Below, piece by piece: positions 18,061 through 25,386 of a stretch of DNA of 60,048 nucleotides (within the stretch, counting starts at the first letter, position 1; every line of letters starts with the position of its first letter). The translations under genes were made by a program, and so were the position numbers. Source of the stretch: a delta proteobacterium ML8_F1 (GTDB lineage: Bacteria > Bacillota > Clostridia > Peptostreptococcales > Acidaminobacteraceae); assembly GCA_002029975.1 (NCBI GenBank), contig LQBE01000040.1, positions 73,066 through 133,113 of the forward strand, in the 5' to 3' direction. Below the pieces are notes generated by a model. The model was not told where the DNA came from. It worked only from the letters and a program-made list of their open reading frames with translations, and did not search any database.

Positions 18061-18064
18061 GATT

Positions 18065-19396
18065 ATGAGTAAACCTGTACTGGCAATTGTGGGCCGGCCC
18101 AATGTGGGCAAATCCACCCTGTTCAACCGCATCGCCGGCCGGCGCATCTCTATTGTGGACGATACCCCCGGCGTGACCCGGGACCGCGTCTACGCCCAGG
18201 GGGAATGGCTGGGCCACCTTTTCACAATGATTGACACCGGGGGACTGGAGCCTGAAAGCAAGGACATGATTCTTTCGAAAATGCGGCAGCAGACGGAAAT
18301 TGCCATGGAACTGGCCGATGTGATTCTGTTCATGGTTGATGCCAGGGCGGGGCTCACCCCCCAGGACCACGAAGTGGCCCAGCTGCTGAGGAGGGCCAAC
18401 AGACCCGTGATTCTTGTGGTCAACAAAGTAGACAATCCCCAGTCTCCCGCCGGTATTTTCGATTTTTACGACCTGGGGATGGGGGATCCTTTTCCCATCA
18501 GCAGTGTCAATGGTCTCAACCTGGGAGATCTCCTCGACCTGGTTCTTGAGAAATTCCCAAGGGAATACTCTGAAGAAGCCGAGGAGGATCTTGTCCGTGT
18601 GGCCATTGTGGGCAAACCCAATGTGGGCAAGTCCTCTTTGCTCAACCGGATTTTTGGCGAGGAACGGGTGATTGTCAGTCCCATACCCGGCACCACCCGG
18701 GAATCCATTGACACGGAAATCACTCTGGAAGGCAAGCACTATCGCTTCATTGACACGGCGGGTATCAGAAAGCGCAAGAAGGTGACGGAAAACATCGAGC
18801 GCTATTCCGTCCTGAGAAGCTACGCCTCTGTGGACCACGCCGATATCGCCCTGATTATGATTGATGCCCAGGAGGGGGTCACCGAACAGGACAAGAAAAT
18901 TGCAGGATATGCCCACGAAGCGGGTAAAGGAATAATAATCCTGGTGAATAAATGGGACACCATAGAAAAGGACAACAAAACCTACAACAGCTATCTCAAG
19001 GATTTGAGAAACGAACTGGGTTTTTTGAGCTATGCCCCGGTCCTGTTTGTCTCGGTACTGTCAGGACAAAGAATCCGGGAAATCATCACCACCATTGATG
19101 CCGTCCATGCGCATCAGGTGTTCAGAATTTCCACCGGTCTGATGAATGACCTGCTCAATGAAATCGTCTTGTTGAACCCACCGCCCACGGACAAGGGCAA
19201 ACGGCTGAAAATCTACTACATGACCCAGGTGGGTGTCCTGCCGCCCCAGTTTGTCCTCTTTGTCAATGACAAGGAGCTGGCTCATTTTTCCTATATCCGC
19301 TACATTGAGAACAAAATCCGGGAATCCTTCAACTTTGAAGGAACCCCGATTCAGATTTTTATCAAACCCAAACGTGAAAAGGGAGGCCCCCAATGA
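18065..19396 (+). CDS. der: Ribosome biogenesis GTPase Der (EngA)
   Basis: A 443-residue protein with two tandem GTPase domains. Domain 1 has GRPNVGKST, DTGG and NKVD; domain 2 has GKPNVGKSS, DTAGIRKRKKV and NKWD. A KH-like C-terminal domain follows (YYMTQVGVLPPQFVLFVN). Der helps assemble the 50S subunit. ATG 18065 was chosen because AAGGAG is at 18048-18053 and the product then begins MSKPVLAIVGRPNVGK; a GTG at 18053 would add four residues. The stop shares ATGA with gpsA. plsY, often found between these two genes, is absent. Confidence 0.97.
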   Translation: MSKPVLAIVGRPNVGKSTLFNRIAGRRISIVDDTPGVTRDRVYAQGEWLGHLFTMIDTGGLEPESKDMILSKMRQQTEIAMELADVILFMVDARAGLTPQDHEVAQLLRRANRPVILVVNKVDNPQSPAGIFDFYDLGMGDPFPISSVNGLNLGDLLDLVLEKFPREYSEEAEEDLVRVAIVGKPNVGKSSLLNRIFGEERVIVSPIPGTTRESIDTEITLEGKHYRFIDTAGIRKRKKVTENIERYSVLRSYASVDHADIALIMIDAQEGVTEQDKKIAGYAHEAGKGIIILVNKWDTIEKDNKTYNSYLKDLRNELGFLSYAPVLFVSVLSGQRIREIITTIDAVHAHQVFRISTGLMNDLLNEIVLLNPPPTDKGKRLKIYYMTQVGVLPPQFVLFVNDKELAHFSYIRYIENKIRESFNFEGTPIQIFIKPKREKGGPQ

Positions 19397-20400
19397 AAAT
19401 AGGTGTCATCGGTGCCGGCAGCTGGGGCATCGCCATCAGCAGTGTCCTGAGCGAAACCGTGGAGACGGTATGCCTGTATGGCCGCAACTGCTCGAAAATT
19501 CATCACATGAAGACTACCCGCACAAATGACCAGCATTTGCCGGGCCTGCAGATTCCTGAGAAAATCGCCATGACCTGCGATTTTGAAGAAGCTGTCACAG
19601 GGAGTGATTTGATTGTCCTCGCTGTAGCCTCCCAGAGTGTCCGGGAGATTCTTCAAAAGCTCAAACCACTCATCAAGCCCTCCCAGATTCTTGTGAATCT
19701 CTCTAAGGGGATAGAAATTTCCTCCCTCAGGACGATATCGCAGATTGCTAAGGACCTGCTCCCCGACCAACCCTTTTGTGTGCTTTCCGGACCTTCCCAT
19801 GCGGAGGAGGTCGCCAGGAAACTCCCCACGACCCTGGTGGCGGCATCCCACCAAGAGGGCCTGGCGCAGCAAATCCAGGAAATATTTTCCAGGGATTATC
19901 TCAGAGTGTACACCAATCCTGATGTAATCGGGGTCGAGGTGGGCGGCGCCCTCAAGAACATTATCGCCCTCGGTGCGGGAATCTCTGACGGGCTGGGCTT
20001 CGGCGACAACACCAAGGCGGCCTTGATGACCAGAGGCATCAAGGAAATCGCCACCCTGGGCGTGGCGATGGGAGCCCATCATGAAACCTTCCGGGGGCTC
20101 AGCGGCATCGGCGATTTGATTGTCACCTGTACAAGCATGCATTCCAGAAACCGCCGCTGCGGGATTCTACTCGGACAGGGCTACACCCTGGAGGAGGCCA
20201 CGGAGGAGATTGGCATGGTGGTGGAGGGGGTTTTTACCGTCAAGTCCGCCTATGAACTCTCAAAAAGGCTGCAGGTTGAAGCCCCCATCACCGAGGAGCT
20301 CTACAGAGTCCTCTACGAAAAAGCGGATCCCAATGACTCGGTGATGCGTCTGATGAAAAGACACAGCAAGGATGAAATTGAAGAGATTTTCTTTTGGTAA
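19393..20400 (+). CDS. gpsA: Glycerol-3-phosphate dehydrogenase [NAD(P)+]
   Basis: A 335-residue cytosolic enzyme that reduces dihydroxyacetone phosphate to sn-glycerol 3-phosphate for phospholipid synthesis. The dinucleotide loop GAGSWG is at residues 7-12. Family blocks VNLSKGIE, LSGPSHAEEVA, GVEVGGALKNIIALGAGISDG (in part) and GLSGIGDLIVTC are present. It overlaps der by four bases. The stop lies 18 bases before the next ATG. Length is typical. Confidence 0.97.
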   Translation: MKIGVIGAGSWGIAISSVLSETVETVCLYGRNCSKIHHMKTTRTNDQHLPGLQIPEKIAMTCDFEEAVTGSDLIVLAVASQSVREILQKLKPLIKPSQILVNLSKGIEISSLRTISQIAKDLLPDQPFCVLSGPSHAEEVARKLPTTLVAASHQEGLAQQIQEIFSRDYLRVYTNPDVIGVEVGGALKNIIALGAGISDGLGFGDNTKAALMTRGIKEIATLGVAMGAHHETFRGLSGIGDLIVTCTSMHSRNRRCGILLGQGYTLEEATEEIGMVVEGVFTVKSAYELSKRLQVEAPITEELYRVLYEKADPNDSVMRLMKRHSKDEIEEIFFW

Positions 20401-20418
20401 TTGAAGGCGGGTGATCCC

Positions 20419-21585
20419 ATGAAAGGTTATCTTAAAGGGCTTGTGGCCATCGGGCTGATGGTCGGCATCGGCTATATCGGATTCAGGGCCTTTTCCCAGG
20501 AGACGGACCAGTTCTATTCTCTCACCTACGGGACCATCGACCACACCATTGAAGCGACGGGATATATCATACGCAACGAGGCAGTTCTGGCTACTGAGAG
20601 CGAAGGACTGGTCCGTTATCTTGTTGCAGAGGGTCAGAAGGTGAGAAAAAACGAATCCGTGGCCCATATTGTCAAAGACGCCTCCTACGCGGCGGAGGAG
20701 AATCCTGTGGATTTTGAGGAGGCGGCCCGTGGACTGCAAGTTGATCTTGAAAAAATAAATTATGAAATCAATTATCTGCACACGAAAATCATCAACGATC
20801 TTTCCCGGGGGAGCTATCAGGCCGTCTATCAGCTCAAGGAGGCTTTGAACCTGGCCCTCAATAAACGCCAGCGCTACAATGAAATCCTCCAGACGCAAAG
20901 CGGCCCCCAGGTGCATGAAACTTCAAACGAGGAAATTACCGAGCTCAAATCCCCGGGGTCGGGAGTGATTACCTATTATTTCGACGGCTACGAGGATGTT
21001 TTCCGCATCACCGACCTGTTCCGGATCGACTTTGAAAAACTCCTCGCCCAGGAGATTGATGTGACCAACCGCTCTACCCAGTTTGCCCGGGTGGGGGATC
21101 TGATCTACAAGGTGGTGGATTCCAATGCCTTCAGTCTCCTGGCCGTTGTCCCCAGGGAGGCCATGGATTACATGAAAATCGGGGCCACGGCCAATCTGGA
21201 GTTTGAATATGAAAGCATTCCCGGCAGAATTGTGGATATTTACTATCAGGAGGGTTACCTTGGTGTCCTCTTCGATACGGATCAGATCATCAGCGATTTT
21301 CAAAAAATCCGACAGGTCAAGGTCAAGCTGCAGCTTTCGAATTTCAAAGGCCTGAAGATTGAAAACTCCTCACTTGTCAAAAGGGATGGCCAGTATGGCG
21401 TCTATGTGATGAGTCTCAAGGACAAGCCGGTCTGGGTCAGGGTCAGGATACTGGGCTATGACGAGGAATACGCCATTGTAGCCAGGGACAGCTTCGTCAC
21501 CGATGAGGGAGACGGCGGGGTGAAGGTGTCTACAGTCAGTCTTCACGATGAAGTGCTGCGCCATGGTTCAAAGTACAGTGAATGA
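20419..21585 (+). CDS. HlyD-like membrane-anchored protein
   Basis: A 388-residue protein with one N-terminal membrane helix (about residues 5-22) and an extracytoplasmic part. A barrel-sandwich (lipoyl-like) block lies at about residues 38-80 (TIEATGYIIRNEAVLATESEGLVRYLVAEGQKVRKN). A helical segment follows at about 100-165, then a beta-rich region. This is the HlyD/adaptor layout, but no ABC or RND partner gene is nearby. Similar genes next to yggS-sepF occur in other Clostridia, from memory; the function is unknown. ATG 20419 is used; the TTG at 20401 directly follows the gpsA stop and has no ribosome binding site of its own. Confidence 0.75.
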   Translation: MKGYLKGLVAIGLMVGIGYIGFRAFSQETDQFYSLTYGTIDHTIEATGYIIRNEAVLATESEGLVRYLVAEGQKVRKNESVAHIVKDASYAAEENPVDFEEAARGLQVDLEKINYEINYLHTKIINDLSRGSYQAVYQLKEALNLALNKRQRYNEILQTQSGPQVHETSNEEITELKSPGSGVITYYFDGYEDVFRITDLFRIDFEKLLAQEIDVTNRSTQFARVGDLIYKVVDSNAFSLLAVVPREAMDYMKIGATANLEFEYESIPGRIVDIYYQEGYLGVLFDTDQIISDFQKIRQVKVKLQLSNFKGLKIENSSLVKRDGQYGVYVMSLKDKPVWVRVRILGYDEEYAIVARDSFVTDEGDGGVKVSTVSLHDEVLRHGSKYSE

Positions 21586-21598
21586 GAAGGAGATAGAC

Positions 21599-22297
21599 AT
21601 GGACTATATCAAAGAGAATTTGAAGGAAATAAAAGACAATATCAGGACGGTTTGTGAAAAGCAGGGCAGAGACCCGGAATCAGTGACACTGATTGCTGTG
21701 ACGAAAACCATTGATGAAGCCGTTGTCAATGAATCCCTGAAGCTTGGGATCAGGGATATCGGTGAAAACAAGGTCCAGGAGATTGAAAGAAAGTATCCCG
21801 CCATCTCCAAGGGGGTCAAGTGGCACCTGATCGGTCATTTGCAGCGCAACAAGGTGAAGTATGTCATTGACAAAGTGGCCATGATTCACTCTGTGGATTC
21901 CTTGAGACTGGCCCAGGAGATCGACAAAAGAGCTGAGGGCATCGGTCTGGTAATGGATGTGTTGCTGCAGCTCAATATCGCCCGGGAGGAAAGCAAGTTC
22001 GGGCTGGATATGGAGGAGCTCTACCGGCTCATTGAGGATTTGTCCCGGCTTGGGCACATCAGGGTCAGGGGACTGATGACCATGGCCCCCTTCGTTGAAA
22101 ATCCGGAGGAGGTCCGTTGGGTTTTCAGGAAAATGAAGGATATTTTTGAGGATTTGAAGCTCAGGGATTTTGAAAATATTGACATGGAGTATCTTTCCAT
22201 GGGAATGACCAACGATTATTTGGTGGCCCTGGAGGAAGGGGCCAATATGCTCAGAATCGGCACGGGAATCTACGGTCCGAGGGACTACTCGAAATAG
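21599..22297 (+). CDS. YggS-type pyridoxal phosphate homeostasis protein
   Basis: A 232-residue PLP-binding TIM-barrel protein (YggS/PROSC/YlmE family). It contains LIAVTKTI with the PLP lysine, GENKVQEI, WHLIGHLQRNKVKY, LLQLNIAREESKFG and LSMGMTNDY. It controls free PLP and amino-acid balance rather than catalysing a known reaction. GAAGGAG precedes ATG 21599; the longer frame from 21548 overlaps the previous gene and is not family-like. Placement just before sepF is the standard ylmE-sepF-yggT-ylmH order. Confidence 0.95.
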   Translation: MDYIKENLKEIKDNIRTVCEKQGRDPESVTLIAVTKTIDEAVVNESLKLGIRDIGENKVQEIERKYPAISKGVKWHLIGHLQRNKVKYVIDKVAMIHSVDSLRLAQEIDKRAEGIGLVMDVLLQLNIAREESKFGLDMEELYRLIEDLSRLGHIRVRGLMTMAPFVENPEEVRWVFRKMKDIFEDLKLRDFENIDMEYLSMGMTNDYLVALEEGANMLRIGTGIYGPRDYSK

Positions 22298-22314
22298 GAA
22301 AGGGGGGGCTTTGA

Positions 22315-22791
22315 ATGGCGGACCAGATCAAGAATAAATTCAAATTTTTCATGGGGCTTGATGATGTTCAAGAGGAAGAGAGTCCAGAGGCGTTTCCACA
22401 GGAGACACAAGAGCTTCCCCAGGCCACCTACAAGACCGAAGAGGCCAAGCATTTATTTGGAGCCAATAAAAAGCAGGAGGTCAGCAATATGCTCAATCCC
22501 GGCAATCCTTCCAAGGACAAGATTCAGGTCACCATCAGCAAGCCAGAGGATTTCAATGATTCGGCAGGCGTGGTGAACCATCTCAAGGAAAACAAACCGG
22601 TCATTGTCAATCTCGAGTCCCTGGATTCCGATACAGCCCGGAAAATCTTCGATTTTTGCTCAGGTGCTCTTTTTGCCTTGGACGGCAAAATTTTCAAAGT
22701 ATCAAAAAATATTTTCCTTTTTGCACCAAAAAATGTCGACATAACCGGGAACCTGAAGAATTCCCTTGAAAGTGATTATGACATAGAATAG
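22315..22791 (+). CDS. sepF: Cell division protein SepF
   Basis: A 158-residue protein with an N-terminal amphipathic stretch (MADQIKNKFKFFMGL) for membrane binding and a variable linker rich in Glu and Gln (about residues 15-65). The SepF domain follows (about 68-150; ITISKPEDF-like VTISKPEDFND, VIVNLESLD, ARKIFDFCSGALFALDG-type block, FLFAPKNVDI). SepF tethers FtsZ to the membrane and shapes septum growth. Because no ftsA is seen in the window, SepF may be the main FtsZ anchor. A G-rich ribosome binding site (GAAAGGGGGG) precedes ATG 22315. Confidence 0.95.
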   Translation: MADQIKNKFKFFMGLDDVQEEESPEAFPQETQELPQATYKTEEAKHLFGANKKQEVSNMLNPGNPSKDKIQVTISKPEDFNDSAGVVNHLKENKPVIVNLESLDSDTARKIFDFCSGALFALDGKIFKVSKNIFLFAPKNVDITGNLKNSLESDYDIE

Positions 22792-22803
22792 GAAGTGATA
22801 AAA

Positions 22804-23061
22804 ATGGAAATCATCAAGGTGTCTGTGTACTATTTTGTCAATGTGGTGAATTATCTGATTCTGGCCAGGGTGATCATGTCCTGGTTTGTCAGGGATTATT
22901 CCAATCCCATCGTGCAGTTCATCTATCAGATTACCGAGCCCATCCTTGCCCCCTTCAGAGAGCTGCTCAGGAAAATCGGGGTTGGCGGCATGCTGGATTT
23001 TTCCCCTATTGTAGCCCTGTTGTTCATCCAGTTTCTGGCCAGTCTGATCTATGGCCTCTGA
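22804..23061 (+). CDS. YggT family membrane protein
   Basis: An 85-residue protein with two hydrophobic helices and the YggT blocks RVIMSWFVRDYSNPIVQFIYQITEPILAPFR (partly quoted here as RVIMSWF and ITEPILAPFR) and DFSPIVALL. The family is linked to division and osmotic tolerance by gene context, with no defined biochemical role. ATG 22804 follows AGGAAGTG; GTG 22795 is an alternative start adding three residues. The end overlaps ylmH by 11 bases. Confidence 0.9.
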   Translation: MEIIKVSVYYFVNVVNYLILARVIMSWFVRDYSNPIVQFIYQITEPILAPFRELLRKIGVGGMLDFSPIVALLFIQFLASLIYGL

Positions 23062-23809
23062 TGGCCACAAGGAAAGGCTTCTGGCCATCCGACGCCTTGA
23101 GGATTTGATTTTCGGGGAGATGCCCGCCGAGGGACGGCTTTTTTCTGATTTTGTTCCACCGGGGGTGGTTCCCGAAATCAAAAAATATCTGGGGTCCTCC
23201 ACAGGACGGGAGGTCGTCTACTACCGCCCCAATGCCGGGAGTGACTACGGCATTGTGGGTGTTTTCGAGTCCGCTGAAGCTGCTGTGGGGGCATGGCCTC
23301 TGAGGGTGATGGCGATTGCCGGACTGTCCGGGGATGTCAGCCACCGGGATGTGCTGGGCAGTCTCATGGCACTGGGAGTGGAACGCAAAAAAATCGGGGA
23401 TATTTTTGTCCGGGGGGACACCGCTTATGTGGTGGTGATGGCGCCCCTGTTTCCCTATTTCAAGGACCAGCTCAAAAAAGTCGGTCCCAGTCCCGTGACG
23501 GTTGAAGAAGTGTCTCTGACGCAGATTGAGGACCTCGGGCCCCGATATGTCGCCGAGGTGGCGGTTTTGAAGTCCCTGAGAATAGACCTGGTGATTGCCA
23601 GGGCTTTCAAGGTTTCCCGGAACCAGGGGAAGGATTTTTTTCGCGAAGGCCGGGTGAAACTGAACCATCTGCCTGTCAAAAACCACCACAAAATGCTTCA
23701 GCCGGGAGATCTGGTTTCTCTGCGGGGTTACGGCAGAGTGCGGATTGATGCGGTGCTTGGACAGACCCAGAAGGGAAATTTGAAGGTTTCCCTGCATTAT
23801 ATGAATTAA
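23051..23809 (+). CDS. ylmH: YlmH family S4-domain RNA-binding protein
   Basis: A 252-residue protein. The N-terminal and middle parts have the YlmH blocks (FSDFVPPG, MAIAGLSGDVSHRDVLGSLMALG, GDIFV), and a C-terminal S4 RNA-binding domain lies at about residues 178-245 (RIDLVIARAFKVSRN, FFREGRVKLNH, GDLVSLRGYGR). In Bacillus YlmH binds stalled 50S subunits and can act in ribosome rescue besides RqcH, whose gene is at 30103. It overlaps yggT. The stop is followed 17 bases later by an unusual gene rather than divIVA. Confidence 0.93.
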   Translation: MASDGHKERLLAIRRLEDLIFGEMPAEGRLFSDFVPPGVVPEIKKYLGSSTGREVVYYRPNAGSDYGIVGVFESAEAAVGAWPLRVMAIAGLSGDVSHRDVLGSLMALGVERKKIGDIFVRGDTAYVVVMAPLFPYFKDQLKKVGPSPVTVEEVSLTQIEDLGPRYVAEVAVLKSLRIDLVIARAFKVSRNQGKDFFREGRVKLNHLPVKNHHKMLQPGDLVSLRGYGRVRIDAVLGQTQKGNLKVSLHYMN

Positions 23810-23826
23810 TTCAAGGAGGAAAAAAT

Positions 23827-25023
23827 ATGCCAGTCAATATTCACCGTTTGCCCATACCCTTTGTCCATGACGATGCGCTCAACGAGGAGAATGACCTTTT
23901 TTTGAGCCGGCTCAGCGAAGCCCTGGGCTATGAACTGGGAAATGCCGATGTCACTCATCTTCAGGAAGGAGAGCCCCTGTACGTTTTTGTGCCCTCCGGC
24001 GGAACGGAAAACGAATTCAAGAAAATATTTTCCGGGATTGCCGGACCAGTGTTTCTAATCACCACGGGACAGGCCAATTCCCTGGCAGCTTCCATGGAAA
24101 TCCTGTCCTTTATAAAAAAAATGGGAGGCCGGGGGGAAATCCTCCACGGCTCCCATGAAGCCCTGGCCCGTCGGATCAATATGCTGGAGCGGGTGATGAA
24201 GACGAAATCCCGGCTAGCAAAGGGTCGGCTGGGTGCCGTGGGAATGCCGTCGGACTGGTTGATTGCTTCTGAGGCGGACTACGCTTCAGTCAAGGAGGCC
24301 ACAGGGCTGACCCTGGTGGATATTTCCATGGAAGAGCTTCTTGAAGAGATTGACAAGGCAACCTATCCCGAAACGCCCCTGGTGAGGGAACTCCTGGACA
24401 AGCACTATTTTGCCAAGGACATGACCACCTCTCTGAATATCTATGGCGCTTTGAAACGCTTGGTTGAGAAATATGAACTGGACGGTTTCACCCTGCGTTG
24501 TTTTGATCTCCTGGACAAGGTGCACGGTACGGGATGTCTGGCCCTTGGCATTCTCAACTCCGAGGGAATCTTCGCCGGATGTGAAGGGGACATGCCCGCC
24601 CTGGTTTCCATGATGGTTCTGGGAACCCTGAGTGAGAAGCCTGTCTTTCAGGCCAATCCCTCCCGCTTCAGCGACGACAGGGAGCAGGTCATTCTTGCCC
24701 ACTGCTCTGTACCCTTTGGCATGATTGATAGTTATCGTCTGACCACCCATTATGAATCGGGAATCGGAGTCGGCATTGACGGTGAGATTCCCAGAGGTGA
24801 AATCACAATCTTCAAAGCCTCGGCAACCCTTGACAGATACTTTGTGGAAAAGGCCGCCATTGTCAAAAATCTTCACGAGGGGAATCTCTGTCGGACCCAG
24901 ATTGAGGTGGCCTGTCCCACCTGTTACGATTTTTTCATGAACCGACCCATCGGCAATCACCAGCTTATCGTCGTGGGGGATTTCAAGGAAACCGTCGAAG
25001 AGTTCTTCAAATGGGTCCCTTGA
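23827..25023 (+). CDS. FucI/AraA-fold (L-fucose isomerase-like) protein of unknown function
   Basis: A 398-residue protein, shorter than true L-fucose isomerases (near 590). The C-terminal half resembles the FucI/AraA superfamily: FTLRCFDLLDK, then GCEGDMPALVSMMVLGTLSEKPVF, which matches the E-G-D metal-site region, and near the end CPTCYDFFMNRPIGNHQLIVVGDF, which matches the G-N-H-x block with a glycine-aspartate strand. The N-terminal half contains FVPSGGTENEFKK and ITTGQANSLAASMEIL, which look like the cofactor-free substrate-recognition domain. AAGGAGG precedes ATG 23827. No sugar gene is nearby. It follows ylmH in the place where divIVA often sits. The substrate is unknown. Confidence 0.7.
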   Translation: MPVNIHRLPIPFVHDDALNEENDLFLSRLSEALGYELGNADVTHLQEGEPLYVFVPSGGTENEFKKIFSGIAGPVFLITTGQANSLAASMEILSFIKKMGGRGEILHGSHEALARRINMLERVMKTKSRLAKGRLGAVGMPSDWLIASEADYASVKEATGLTLVDISMEELLEEIDKATYPETPLVRELLDKHYFAKDMTTSLNIYGALKRLVEKYELDGFTLRCFDLLDKVHGTGCLALGILNSEGIFAGCEGDMPALVSMMVLGTLSEKPVFQANPSRFSDDREQVILAHCSVPFGMIDSYRLTTHYESGIGVGIDGEIPRGEITIFKASATLDRYFVEKAAIVKNLHEGNLCRTQIEVACPTCYDFFMNRPIGNHQLIVVGDFKETVEEFFKWVP

Positions 25024-25087
25024 CCCTCCCTGCGAATTCGTCCGGGGATTTTCGCAGACATTTGCTACAGACCGGGCAAAGCCACGG

Positions 25088-25116
25088 TTGACTAAGAAAA
25101 AGAAATTGGATATAAT
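25088..25116 (+). promoter_or_regulatory. Vegetative promoter of the ileS T-box leader
   Basis: TTGACT (25088-25093), a 17-base spacer and a perfect TATAAT (25111-25116). It lies 65 bases after the previous stop and just before the T-box leader. Transcription should begin near 25123. Confidence 0.9.
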
Positions 25117-25122
25117 CTAGAG

Positions 25123-25371
25123 GTGAATCTGCATAGACAAAAGGCGATGAAGGAGTCCGTAACCCCTGAGGATTTTCAGAGAGTCGGTGTGAGGTGAAAA
25201 CCGGCAATGCTCATTGGTTTAAATCTCTCCGGAGCTGTTCGGGTGAAAGATGACTAGCCTGAACCGGGCGATACCCGTTAATCATCATGGAGTGATTGTG
25301 CTTGCAATAAGCAGGGTGGTACCGCGGAAATTTTTTCGTCCCTATACAGATGTATGGGGACTTTTATTATT
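25123..25371 (+). promoter_or_regulatory. T-box riboswitch (isoleucine) with attenuator
   Basis: The 363-base gap before ileS holds a T-box leader. The T-box core GGTGGTACCGCGG lies at 25315-25327. The UGGU there would pair with the ACCA end of uncharged tRNA, which fits the A73 discriminator of tRNA-Ile. Stem I features (AGAGAG, GGTGAAAACC) lie upstream at about 25180-25203. An ATC at 25223-25225 is a good candidate for the isoleucine specifier. The terminator is GTCCCTATAC (25338-25347) pairing with GTATGGGGAC (25352-25361) before TTTTATTATT. Uncharged tRNA-Ile should favour the antiterminator and switch ileS on. Confidence 0.93.
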
Positions 25372-25386
25372 CTAAGGGGTGAAAGA

